Translations under genes and position numbers: made by a program
In this document: piece after piece, positions 42,369 through 54,400 of the stretch
Layout: each line of letters begins with the position of its first letter
Numbering within the stretch: the first letter of the stretch is position 1
The notes under the pieces: generated by a model
The model's input: only the letters and a program-made list of their open reading frames with translations
What the model was told of the DNA's origin: nothing
Database searches by the model: none
From: a virus
Direction: 5' to 3' (one strand)
Virus record (IMG/VR): IMGVR_UViG_3300030107_003448
Coordinates: 1 to 64,000 of that record
DNA: 64,000 bases

Positions 42369-42726
42369 AAATACACTAATAAGAAATGAACAAACAGTGC
42401 AAAAGCATGAAATTGAAACAGACCCAGAAGACCCCGATGTCTTTATGGAGGTCTGGATTAAAGAATTAACATTTCTGGACATACAAAAAGCAGCACAGAA
42501 TATGCTAAAATTAAATGATTCCGGAGGAGTTGATTTTTCTTTTGAAGGTTATTGGTCACATGCTTTTGAAAATTTCATAGTGAAAACAAACCCTCCTATG
42601 ACAACACAAGAATTATTAAATCTCAAAGGATTTGTCGGTGACAAACTCTCTAAAGTGCTTCCTCAACCTAATGAATTAGTGGAGGAAATGCAAGGGGGGT
42701 TTCACAACGCTACCGAGACAGAGTAA
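42343..42726 (+). CDS. Tail assembly chaperone, short form
   Basis: A 127-residue protein starting at GTG after a GGTGA. It has the helical content of phage tail chaperones (gpG-like), the shorter of two proteins usually made at this locus. Its last ten codons contain a run of six G at 42694-42699. A second open frame in the -1 phase continues from there, see the separate frameshift entry. It lies between tube and tape measure, its normal place. Confidence 0.65.
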   Translation: MSQRRIADKNTLIRNEQTVQKHEIETDPEDPDVFMEVWIKELTFLDIQKAAQNMLKLNDSGGVDFSFEGYWSHAFENFIVKTNPPMTTQELLNLKGFVGDKLSKVLPQPNELVEEMQGGFHNATETE

Positions 42727-43001
42727 AGAGATTCTTATCTCAAAAACAGGTAGCGAGCCCAGAAGACCACGCTTTACATTTAGAATATTGGGCGGTAATA
42801 ATTGCTCAACATTTTCATATTTCTCCAATGGAGGTTTATTCAATGCCTCCTTTAATGGTACAGAAATTATTAGGATGGGTATTAGCACTAACTGATGAGA
42901 GGGAGAGGATGATGCAAGAAACTAAAGGAAAAAGCAGCACTACAAGCAAAGATGTTGTAAGCCTTGACTATTCTGCTTGGTTCAACGAGGAGGGCATCTA
43001 A
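42343..43001 (+). CDS. Tail assembly chaperone, long form by -1 frameshift (gpGT-like)
   Basis: The -1 frame is open from 42675 to the stop at 42999-43001. It encodes, after the overlap, RVKRFLSQKQVASPEDH then LEYWAVIIAQHFHISPMEVYSM and LLGWVLALTDER, with no start codon near its beginning. A shift at GGGGGG (42694-42699; in-frame CAA GGG GGG TTT) would give a protein of about 219 residues. This mirrors the conserved frameshift of many tailed phages. It is not a perfect X-XXY-YYZ heptamer because position 42693 is A. Frame and stop are seen directly; the shift itself is inferred. Confidence 0.65.
42694..42699 (+). other. Candidate -1 ribosomal slippery run
   Basis: Six consecutive G in frame CAA GGG GGG TTT, an uncommon run in this AT-rich DNA. 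It lies inside the window (42675-42726) where both frames are open. Confidence 0.55.
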
Positions 43002-44263
43002 TGGTAGCAGTATCGGCGGCAGTTACTTTGGCTAATGCTTTTTCGGCAGCAAGTGCTGGTGCTGCTAAAGTTCAACAAAAAATAACTGAAATAAGTAATA
43101 CTTTGAGCACTAAATGGAATGAATTCAAAAACAAAGTTAAAGAAAATTGGCCAGATGTTTTAACTAAATCATATTGGACTAATGAAGAAGGGACAGGAGT
43201 ATTTGATTTTAATATTGATTGGGGAGCGTTATTTGCGTGGATTCCAGAAGGAATATTCACTAAGGCATATTGGACTAATGACGAGGGGTCGGGTGTTTTA
43301 GACTTCGATATAGATTGGGGCGCATTATTTTCATGGGTCCCAGAAGGAATTTTTACAAAAGCATATTGGAGTAATGATGAAGGTACTGGTGTTTTAGATT
43401 TTGATATAGATTGGGGTGCTTTATTTTCATGGGACCCTTCTCCCAATAGTGTTTTTCATGAAGATTATTGGTTTAATGACGAAGGTACAGGAGCATTAGA
43501 TTTTGATATAGATTGGGGTGCTTTGTTTAGTTGGGTGCCCGATGGCATTTTTACTAAAGATTATTGGACAAATAATGAAGGGACAGGTGTATTAAATTTT
43601 GATATAGATTGGGGAGGAATATTCTCATGGGTGCCTACTGGTGTCTTTTCAAAAACATATTGGACAAACAACGAAGGCACAGGTGTATTAGATTTTGATA
43701 TAGATTGGGATGGTATTTTTTCTTTTTCTCTACCCGCAATATTAACTAAAGATTATTGGACAAATAATGAAGGCACAGGTGTATTAGATTTTAATATCGA
43801 TTGGAGTGAAATATGGAGTGGTTTTATTCCAGATTGGTTAGAAGATTTTAGTATAGGAGATAGTATGAATGCTATAGGAGATACTCTTTGGAGCGCTGTA
43901 AAAGGCCCTTTAAACGATATGATTGGCGGACTTAATTCATTGGTGGCTTATGATTTACCAGTGATTGGTCCTATACAAGATTTAGAATTATTAAGCGGTA
44001 TGTTTCCTATCCCTGCATTGGCGGCAGGTGGTGTAGTAACAGGTCCTACTCTTGCTATGATTGGTGAAGCAGGACCAGAAGCCGTAATACCATTAGATAG
44101 GTCTGGTTTACAAACTGGTAGTCAAACTTTCAATATGTCATTCAACTTAAGTGGTATGACAGACCGTTCAGATAAAAGACAAATGGCTCGTGAAATCAGT
44201 GATTTAATTCAACAAGAATTGAGAAGAACTGTGGGAGCAAATACAACAAGAGGTAGGTTCTAA
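43001..44263 (+). CDS. Tape measure protein built of seven tandem repeats
   Basis: A 420-residue protein. Its C terminus holds the signature AAGGVVTGPTLAMIGEAGPE, then VIPLDRSG, common at the C termini of phage tape measures. The central part is seven tandem units of 32-34 residues (nt 43172-43849). A unit starts like YWTNNEGTGVLDFDIDWG, and four have the extended spacer containing a FSWVP core. Such repeats are unlike the usual long helices of tape measures. If length is set as usual, about 1.5 angstrom per residue, the tail would be short, perhaps 60 nm, which is inference. The ATG at 43001 overlaps the chaperone stop; the 42977 start is rejected. Confidence 0.8.
   Translation: MVAVSAAVTLANAFSAASAGAAKVQQKITEISNTLSTKWNEFKNKVKENWPDVLTKSYWTNEEGTGVFDFNIDWGALFAWIPEGIFTKAYWTNDEGSGVLDFDIDWGALFSWVPEGIFTKAYWSNDEGTGVLDFDIDWGALFSWDPSPNSVFHEDYWFNDEGTGALDFDIDWGALFSWVPDGIFTKDYWTNNEGTGVLNFDIDWGGIFSWVPTGVFSKTYWTNNEGTGVLDFDIDWDGIFSFSLPAILTKDYWTNNEGTGVLDFNIDWSEIWSGFIPDWLEDFSIGDSMNAIGDTLWSAVKGPLNDMIGGLNSLVAYDLPVIGPIQDLELLSGMFPIPALAAGGVVTGPTLAMIGEAGPEAVIPLDRSGLQTGSQTFNMSFNLSGMTDRSDKRQMAREISDLIQQELRRTVGANTTRGRF
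43172..43849 (+). repeat. Seven tandem 32-34-residue repeats in the tape measure
   Basis: Units start at 43172, 43268, 43364, 43466, 43562, 43658 and 43754. The third unit has two extra residues. The core YWxNxEGxGxLDFxIDW is nearly constant while the spacers vary. Codon choice differs between units, so selection acts at the protein level. Confidence 0.9.
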
Positions 44264-45453
44264 TGGCTTCGACAGGTGTACCCATTCGTTTAGTTAGAAA
44301 TGATGGTGAACTTATTCCTTTAATGGCTGAAAATATAACTTTTACAGTCGATAGAAGTGTGCCTACTATGTCTATGCCTTTGACTGGAAATACTAGAGTA
44401 GGTATGGATTTGAATCGGTCTAAAGCAATGATTGTCGTAACTGGAATATTAACAGACGATGAATCAAATCTTATTCAAACAGGTTCATATTCCAAAGCCA
44501 CTGTTGATTTTTCTTTTACACAAACAAATGGTCAAACTTGGTATCATAGTGATTTTGCTTCTGATTCTAATTTTACCAGAACGTTAGGCATATATTCCGA
44601 TGAAGGTAGTAAAAACTTTGTTTTTTATTTAGATAGCAGTGTGTCTATTGGTACGGGAGTAAGTAGCATGGGAGTTGGTAATACAATAGTAAAAGTGCCT
44701 GTGGGAGGTGCGTCAAGTGCCAGTGCTATTACTGCTAAATTAGTAACTGCGATTACTCAAACTAGTCATCCTACTGGCTATAGCGCAGGGCAAAGACCGG
44801 GTGATTTTTTTACAGCCACACAAGCAAATAGTTCAAGAAATAGTTCTAGTGTAGGAACTAATGCTGTTCTTGAAATTACACATAAAAAAATTGGACCAAC
44901 AAAGAGTAGTACACCTAACTGGGGAGGAGGATGGGGTGTTGGTAATGAGACTTATTGGAAACATCCTTACATTACTACATTTGCTGGAGGCAGTGAAAAT
45001 GTAGGAAAATCGGCAGGAGATAAAGCCATGGATTTGTATGGCACATTAAACAATATGAATAACGGTGGTGCTGTTGGGGGTAGTCTTACTTGGATAGCAG
45101 GATTATTCGGTGTTGATGATGAAGAAGGTTGGGGTGGGCCGCAAGCCGCTTTAGATAATAAATATGGAGATTATATTATAGGTATTCAAATCCCTTATGA
45201 TTCTAAAGTTCAAGCGACTACAGGAACAGTCCAACGTAATTTTTTCATGCCCACAGGAGGCTCTCATACAAGACATAGTAAAGGCTCTACAGCAAATGAA
45301 AATGAAGTCAGTGTGGATTTTAACCCATATTGGAAAGAAGGAGACTATACTGGAATAAAAGGCACTGTTAAACAATTCCAAATGAGTTATGATGCTGGTG
45401 AAACAGTTTATAATTACCAACTATCATTTTTACCAGTTGATTGGATTTTATGA
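44263..45453 (+). CDS. Putative distal tail / baseplate protein
   Basis: A 396-residue, mostly beta protein. The C terminus, IKGTVKQFQMSYDAGETVYN then YQLSFLPVDWIL, resembles the end of distal tail proteins. The start overlaps the tape measure stop, and the next gene is the giant protein. It is called distal-tail-like by order and weak likeness only. Confidence 0.55.
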   Translation: MASTGVPIRLVRNDGELIPLMAENITFTVDRSVPTMSMPLTGNTRVGMDLNRSKAMIVVTGILTDDESNLIQTGSYSKATVDFSFTQTNGQTWYHSDFASDSNFTRTLGIYSDEGSKNFVFYLDSSVSIGTGVSSMGVGNTIVKVPVGGASSASAITAKLVTAITQTSHPTGYSAGQRPGDFFTATQANSSRNSSSVGTNAVLEITHKKIGPTKSSTPNWGGGWGVGNETYWKHPYITTFAGGSENVGKSAGDKAMDLYGTLNNMNNGGAVGGSLTWIAGLFGVDDEEGWGGPQAALDNKYGDYIIGIQIPYDSKVQATTGTVQRNFFMPTGGSHTRHSKGSTANENEVSVDFNPYWKEGDYTGIKGTVKQFQMSYDAGETVYNYQLSFLPVDWIL

Positions 45454-45462
45454 GGTTTTAAT

Positions 45463-48400
45463 ATGGTAGTAGTATCAAAGGCAGGGCACGCTCTTGTATT
45501 AAATGGTATCAGTGATGGTATTATTATCCCAGATTCTCATTTTTCTCATACAGGTATTCAAAGTGAAAGAGGGGATTTTTCTGGCCCTAGTATAGATAAT
45601 GTTGCTTTAAACACACAATCAGATACAACTGGTATAGGTAGATTACATACTTTAACTATTGAAGCATGGGTAAAACCAGATTGCGGTGGAGTGGTTCTTA
45701 GTAAAGATGGTTTGTTTGAATTAAAAGTAGGACAAGTAGGAGAACCCGGGCCTGCTGTTTTAACTGCTCATATGAATAATCCACATCAAAATAAAACAAT
45801 TATCGTTGCTAGTGCTATTAAAAATACAGGCACCCCTAGATGGGAAGGTACAGTTTTTCCTCGGCATGGAGTTGATGTACACGGCTCTTACAATAGTGAT
45901 GCTTCTGCTACAATTGCTACTGGATTAAATATAGGACATAGGGAATTATTACATGTAGTCGGTCTTATCAGTAGCAATAAAGTTGCTTTATTTATTAATG
46001 GGACTTTAATGGCTCAAGAATTATTACCGACAGGAGATTTCATGCTTGATTTTTCTAGCAGTGATATATTTATCGGGGGTAAAGGAGGAGAATTTCGTGG
46101 AGCAATTGAATCTGTTCATTTATCAAGAGGGTTTGATGCTCAAATTCTTAAACCAGACCCCCCTATAATAAATAATAATACAATTGCTATTTGGAGATTT
46201 GAAGAACCTGCTGAAGTCCATAATACTGTTTATCAAAGTGGAGGGGAAACAGCAGCAGCCGATGGTAGCACGAAAACTGTTTCATTGTCAACTGCTGATG
46301 CTCAATCTTTAATTGCTACAATTACAGGTAATGCATATGATTCTACTTCTCCTTCCCTTGATTTAACTGCTTCTCCTTACTCTAGTGGTAATTATAAAGT
46401 AATGGATTTAGTTAGCGCCCCTGCTAGTCCTACTACAATTTTAGTGCCTCATACTCCTTATAATATTCTATTTAACCCAGATGGTTTAAATTTGAGCACT
46501 AAAAAGCCTAATCAAAAACCCCCAGAACGTTTGCGTTTATTAGGAATAAATGGCTCTACTGGTGTAATTAGTGTTGAAAGTATTCATTTAGATTTTTCAA
46601 TAGCAGGGGCACGTAGAGGGTTATTGCATAGTAAAACAGCAAATGTAGATGACCATTTTGTATTAATTTCTGGAGATTTATTAATTGATGGTGGAACTGG
46701 TCAACCTTATCAGCCCCCTCATTATGGTTCACAAGTTATTGATAGAACAGGACAAATGGTAATTGACGAAGGTAACTTTCAATACCATGGTTTAATTTAT
46801 TCTTCCAGAATGGCTACTACTACAACAGATAGTGATAATCCATATGCTGTCGTCTGGCCTTCTATAGATACAAAATTCCAAATGGGACATACTGGTAGAC
46901 ACACATTATCTATTCAAGAAGGACATCATTATTTACGACAATTACCAACACCGAATAATGAAATTATACACCAAAGCACAGACGCATCTGCTGATATTGC
47001 AGAAATTTATTTTGACGCATCCCACAAAGGATTAGAATCTGTTATACCTATTAATAGTAGATTAGATATTTATCGTGAAAGTCTAATATCGCCTGTTAGT
47101 AATATTATTAATTCTAGTTGGGCCTTTGGATTAGTCGATAATGGTAAAGCAGAAGGAAGTGGTCGAGAATTATTAGCCATAGGTGGAGTAGGTGCTAAAA
47201 CTGGAATAGGGCAGACGATATTTGACTATACTCCATTTTTATTGAAAGGTCCTATTGAAGCGCCATCGATGTCGCACGATTTTACTAATTATCGTAAACA
47301 TCATTTGCGACCAATTACTAAAAGTAGAATTGCTATTTTATCTGTACCTTCTTTAAATGATGCCTCTTTTGTAGGTGCAGGAAATCAAATAGCGCCTTTT
47401 GTTCAAATTCATTATAATGCTGTAGATATAACTGGACAAAGCGTAGGCTGTAAAGATAGTGGAGTAGAAATTGATAATGGTGGTGGATATACCGCAGGTA
47501 CTGCAACTTCTATGCAAGTATCTACTGTGGATATTAGAACAAAATTTGTAGTAGGCGATGCCGTATTTACTTCAAACGGAGATTTACTTGGTGTGATTAC
47601 TGCTATACCAGATGGTACACATTTTACTATAGGAGCAGGGACTAATGTAGCAGTAGCAGATAATGATAATTTATTTTCAATTAATCCTTTTTTACTAATA
47701 GAAAAAACTGTGCCTTCTGCTGATACTGTTTTAAATTCTACTGGGCCTGTAACAGTATACGATGCTATTCTTAATGACTTAGCAGATGCTGCAAAAGATA
47801 CACAATTATATGCGCCGGGTGGTTTAATTACTTTAGATACTTCAAATTCAGATGGGCAGTTACCCGATGTTGAATTAGAAAGTTTATTTCAATCAGACCC
47901 AGAAGAAGGAATCCATAATGAAGACGAATTAAATGAATCTTTAACTCCTCAAAATTATAGTTTGGTTCATCCTAGTGATGTGGCGAAAGCAAATCCTCAA
48001 CTCATCAATGCAGAACATACTACTATTGCTCATGATGCTGTATTCCATAGACTAGTGATTAATCAACAAAATATAGATTTAATAAATCAGTTAACAGAAA
48101 GTGCAAATTATTTTAGAAGAAATTCAAGTATTACAGGTAGTGGCGCAGGCGGTTACGATATAGGCAACACTAGTGCTGCTAGTCATTTAAATGAATCTTT
48201 TGATATTATATCTGCTAGAAAAATAGATGGGATGGAAAGTCAGTCTAAGCAGTTTTTGATACACCCTAGCGATAGGGCTCGTTTTTCTCAATTAACTAAA
48301 TTAAATACTACAAATAGTCGCCCCGAAGAACCAAATATAGTTTCTATTCAATATTTAATGACAAAAACAAGAGCGACTTCTATATCTTCTCAAGAGGGGT

Positions 48401-51400
48401 CTTCTGATAGACAAGTAGAAATGATATGCACTGGATTAATAGGAGATGCTGGAGCAATAGGTATTGATGTATTAGGTAGTGGGGCACCAGATTCTCATGC
48501 TATTAAAGAAGTAATGCCGGGCGCACCTGTTGTAACTGTTACATTAGGAGGACCCGGGCAAGGTGCTGTGAATACTAAACCTACGTATGACCCATCACCA
48601 TTCACGAGACTGGGTTGGAATACTCGTAAAGATTGCGGGGCTATTATTACTAATATAGCAGCCACTGGAGGCACAGTAGCATGGACTGTCGCTCCTTTAA
48701 ATAACGCTTCTACAGATTTGGCCAGTTGGGGAACATATTGTTTCCCTAGGGTAGGAAGAATTTATTTAGAAAATGGAGCGCACGCTGCATATAATGCTAA
48801 ATCGGGTGCTTCTTTCACTATGGATGGCACTGCTTCTGGCCTAGCCTCATCTGGTAAATATATCAAACCAGATGGCACCCCTGCTGATGGATATGCTGAA
48901 TGGTTAGTTGCTTGTGGTTTAACTGCTAATTCTAAATGTAATTTCAAAGTATTTGTTGATGGTAGTTTTGGAGAAGATACTGTTTGTAATGACGGCTCTA
49001 CTATTAATGATAGAATGTTTCAAACTATGGACAGTGTCACCCATGATTATCAATTAGGGACACAATATGCTTCTACTCGTTCATTAGTAGAAATACCAAT
49101 ATTCCCAGATTTATTATTTACTAATACAGAAAGATGTATTAATCCGGGACCAGATAACTCATTAAAACTCCATATAGATGCTACATATACAGCACACAAT
49201 TGGGCACCAAGCCCTGTAGGAAGAAGATGTCCTTCTTATTCGCCTAGAGATAGAACTGCTTTTGGTGTTTCTGGGCATAAAATATCATTACAAAGTTCAC
49301 TCAAAGGCGCTCATATTACAGGCGACCCTTATCTAAATGGTGGTGATTTACGTTTACCAGTTTCTAATTACTCATTATTTCAAAATAGCACAACAACCCC
49401 TACTACATTAGGGGGTAAAAATCTCAGCACTCGTTACTTTAAAGCATTTTTAGCAAATGGAGAATGGGCTACTTATACGACATCTCATTCTGGTGGCTAT
49501 TTAATTTTAACAAATGGACCAAGCACCGATGTAGGTAAAGATATGTCGGATAATTTCTTAGAAACTGTTGAGCCCGGTATGAGTATTTTTCCGGGACCTT
49601 CTTTAATTAATGATAATCTTATGCCTATTAGAGACCACCCAACAGTAGCATCTGCTGCTTATGAAGGCAGGTCTTCGTATTATTATAATAGGTCTAACGT
49701 GCAAACCCAAGGCGGAAATATAGATTATGGTTTAAGGCAATATGTATCAGCAATCGAATTGAAAGCAGGCCCTCGTGAGAATCCTCATTTACCTAAAACC
49801 AAAAATAAAAGAGCACGCAGCACAGTAGTTTCGTGGACTGCGGGCAGTCATCTTTTGATATTAGATGATGCGTCTGATTTCCCGTTAGGTGGAACTACTC
49901 TATTATATTTGAATGGGGCTACTCATCAATTTCAATATAGAGTAGCATATATTGACACCAGTGGAAATGAGCAAACTGCTCATTATAAAGCCGAAGCCGT
50001 TACTGGAAATAATATTATTTTATCTTCTGGATTATATAGTGGAAGTTGGAATCCTCCTGTAGGCACAGAAATTTATGTTAAAGATTTCCATAATATTACA
50101 GCAAATAAATACCCCGAAGTAATAGAAGAAATACCATTGAGTAATGCTTGGCTTAATCCATATGCTGCTGGTGGTTTGAGAGAAGGAGATACTGTTTGGA
50201 TGAATATGCATTATACAAATCCGCACGCAGTTGAAGGATTGTTTTGTAAAAGCCATGGAGTATTCGATGAATCAAAAGTGCATACTATGTTTAATGGGGG
50301 CGAAGGTCTATTTACTACAACCCCAAGAAGCAGTATTCCTATGGAAAATTTCCTTATTGGTAATACATGTTTAGAAACAGCCAAAAATTTAGTGCAACAT
50401 ATTAACCAAACTGTAACTAAAAACTTTGAAACATTAGGAAGAAAGAAGACTTTTACTGATAATACTTGTGATACTAACCACACTTCTGGTTTATCTGATG
50501 GCACAACTACAAGCGTTAGGCATATCACACACACTGCTAATTCTAATATTGTAGCAGGTTTGTTGGTAAGCGGCACAGGCATCCCAGATGGGGCATATAT
50601 TACTGCAATTAACACTGCTACTTGTTTTACTATAAGTGCAGATACTAGTGCCACAAATACAAATACAACTCTTACTTTTACCACTCCTACACATGCTCCT
50701 GTTGCCTTTTTAGACCCATATCAAGCAACAGAAACATTTGCTCGTGTATTACTTTATGATGTATCGCAAGATAGAGAATTTATCGCTATGCAAGATTTAC
50801 ATATGCAAGTGCAAACATCTCCTCAAACACCTAAACTTGGCAGCCCTGCTAGTTACTTAGTATCAGGGCCTGCTGCCTTTGATGGGACTCCAGTTAGTGC
50901 TAATTATAGCACAGAAATAGATGTTGCTAATGGTTTCCCGTCACAAGTTAAATCTCATTCTCCTACTGCTGCTTCTGAATATATAGAATCTGCATACACA
51001 CATAGTGCTCATTGGAACCAATATGCCCCTGTAGGTTTAAGCGCAGGATTTGAACATACAATCAATTCTTTTAGTTGTTTAGGAGATTTTGGTCATGCAA
51101 GAGTGAAAGAGTCTGCTTGTTGCCCCGATACTGCTTATTTGACACATGCGTATAGACAAAGCGGTGCTGCTGAGACTTCAGAAACAATTTATTCTACTAC
51201 TTTTGATACCCCAATGGGAACAAGAGTAATTCCTTCTTTTTTATGTTTGAAAGGAATTCGTAATGAAGCATTAGATTTATCTCAATATGCTGACACTAAG
51301 TTGCAATATTTACCTCAATGGACTCAAATGGATTTCGTAAGACGATTGACTGTCGACCTTGGTGAAATTGGGCTAAGAGAAGGAGTAACAGATATAGAAG

Positions 51401-54400
51401 CAGCCATAAATGAAGTAGTGCGCTTAATTAATCAAGCAGGAGCATTAAAAGGCAGAACACACGCTAGAAGACCTGCTAGTCAATATCCCGGTGAAACAGA
51501 TAGATTAGATATTGATAACGTTGGTCCTAACCCAGATGTATCTCATTCTGATTCTGATGCATCTGCTCCTCATTTATCTGCTGATTTCTCTGCAACAGGC
51601 TCTACTCATGACCCTGCTCCGTTTTGGGAAAATAGTATTAGTTTTGCAAGTCATGATAGAGGTTCTCATATGGGTTATGTAAGAGCCCATGTAGGTAGAG
51701 TTGTAGAAGATTCAGATGGAAATGAAGGCTATACTATAGTCATACACAGCACTATACCGGGAGCAAGTGGGCGTAATTTCTGTATATGGTTGGATAATTC
51801 TAAAGGACAATCCGCATATAAGCCTCAATTTTTAATTGGCCATGGTGGAAGATTCCGTAATTTCTGGTGTAGACCAGATGAAATGACTTTAGAAAACATG
51901 CACCCTGCTCCTATGCCTATCAATAAAGACGGGAGGCCCTTTGCTCCTATTACAACTCTTAAAGAAATATTACCACCAGAAGAATCGACTGATGAATATG
52001 TGAATAATTTGTATTTAGGTAAAGGAGTATTAAGCACAGCAGGGGCTTCTAGTGATGGTACAGAAAATGCCAATACTGTAGGTGTAACTGGTAATCACCA
52101 AAATACTGTATATGACGAATCTTATGAAACTCAAGGGACAGAATCTGTATTAGTAGAAGGACTGCGTGCAGGTACTCCTGCTTTGGCTCGTATCAATTTT
52201 GGAGGTATGGTCATGGCAGGTATTCCCGGTTGGTCACCTAAAGCGGGCCAGTGGGGTTGTGGCCGAACTGGTAATACCCGCTACCTAGCAGCATATGGTC
52301 AAACTACTGTTGGGGGTTTTAATTATGTTAAGTATAATTCAAGCACTAATGGACATGTTCCTAGCGATGATTATAAAGATGAAAATATCGGTAATGGTAA
52401 TTTATATGGAATTAAATTAACTGACCATTTAGGTAGAACTCATATTATTCGTTTTATTTATTCCCAATTTGAAGAATCTTTCACAAACGATTTAACAGAA
52501 TTACCCCCAACAATCGACCAAGAAATTTGTATTTGGTTTGACGATAGGGATGTAGGACAAGGCGGTTTTACAATTGGCCGACATATGTTAGGCGAAGGTG
52601 ATGTATGTGCTAAATCTGCTTTAAGTGTAAACGATGAGTTTGTAGGAAATAAATGGGGCCCTTACCCTTCTCCATTCGTAGGATTAGGAGTTACTGCTAG
52701 TACAGCATGGGATGCTGCCAATACCAAATTAACTGTAGTATTAGCGGCACCTTATGATACATCTAGTGCTTTAGGTGCTCACCCAGATATATTAGGATAT
52801 ATGGGATTCCCAGATTCTGGTGTCTTACAATATAACGGTAATAGTAAATCTGGTGTTACTTTATCTTATACATCTCGTACCCATAATAATGAAAACGGAC
52901 CACATGTATTTTATGGAGTGACAGGTAATGGTGCTTTGGCTCATAATCAAGCAGGTAATATTACTTCTCGTATAAATTGGAATACGTTATTAACAGACGA
53001 AATTATTGCTGCTGCTGTCGAATTTGCTATTAATATGGATGACCCTAATAGTATTAGTGTTACTAAAACTAGATTTGATTGCACAGAAATGTATGCTGCT
53101 GATGGTAAAAAATTAAAAGATTGGGGTTTAACTAAAAATTCTATACGAATAAGAGCGCATAGTAAAACAAGTAGAGTTACTCCTTTAAATTGTTTATTTG
53201 AAGCAACTACTGCAAAAGATTGGGGAATCCACGCTAGTACTATTTTAGCAGAACACGGCACTGCTGAAACTAGTGAAACACGTATACCGACAGGGTATTT
53301 ACCTGCCACTGTATTAAATTTAAAAACAAGATATTATGGAACTAATGCAAATACTGCTACACCTGTTGTAGTAGATAGTGCAAATAATGTTATCGATACT
53401 ACAGTATGGAAAGATAATTTACGTGGCACTCGTTTTATAGATACGCCCGGAGATTTAATCATACCTAGGATTGACAGCCCTTCTGTCGAAATTGATGGCA
53501 GTACACATAGCGCAGGCGAAGTGCAGACTACGAATGGGGATTCATTCTGGCATGTATTAAGACCTACATCAACTGGTGGATTTGGAGAAAGAAAACGTAT
53601 TTGGTGGAATGAAAAAGAATGGGCATTAGTTACTGGTTCTGTCCAGAGTGGGCCTCGTCATCAGTTCGATTGGCCTACTACAGCAGAACAAGCAATATCT
53701 GCTAACTGGGAAACCGAATTAACAGATTTAGGCACTAATGCCGCTTTGGTTTATACTCATACAAATATAGAACATGCTAACGAATTTGATGGACTAAGGT
53801 TAACAGGTAATACAGGTGGGGAGCCATTAGTATATTTCCGTGGAGCACGAGATAGTGTTGACCATGAGGTTCCACTATACTTTGGTGGTGGATTTAGTGG
53901 TGTAACATTAGATATTAATGATGGCACACAAAATGACTATAGTGATTTCTATACTCACCCATATGCTAATGGTCCAACAGGTAGCACAGGTTTACAAAAC
54001 ATAGGTGAAAAATCTACTTCTTATTGTTTGCTAGATGCACATGCTATGTTGGCTATGTTCCCCGGAACTCCTTATTTAGATGACCATAAAGGACAAAACA
54101 ATCCTCCATATTTTAATCAAAATTCTATTTTGAGTCATGATATGGCAGGAGGGGCTATGACTCATCCTGACGGAAATACTCGATATGGTGCTGTCGCAAG
54201 AGGTAGTAGAAGTGTTAGTAAATACGTCCCAGTTACAGTCCCTAGCCCTATAGTATTGCGGTTTTCACATCCACACGCTCGTTATCATCCTGCTTTATTT
54301 TCAGAAGGAGGCTATCAAGATTCAGATACTTATAGTATGTATGTGGTATTTGGTCCCGGACAATCTTTTCCTATGAATAATGCGGTTTCTACTGAACCCC

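Noticed and set aside
43172-43849. CRISPR-like or non-coding repeat array
   Set aside because: The repeats are in frame, differ in codons, and code for a protein with a tape measure signature.
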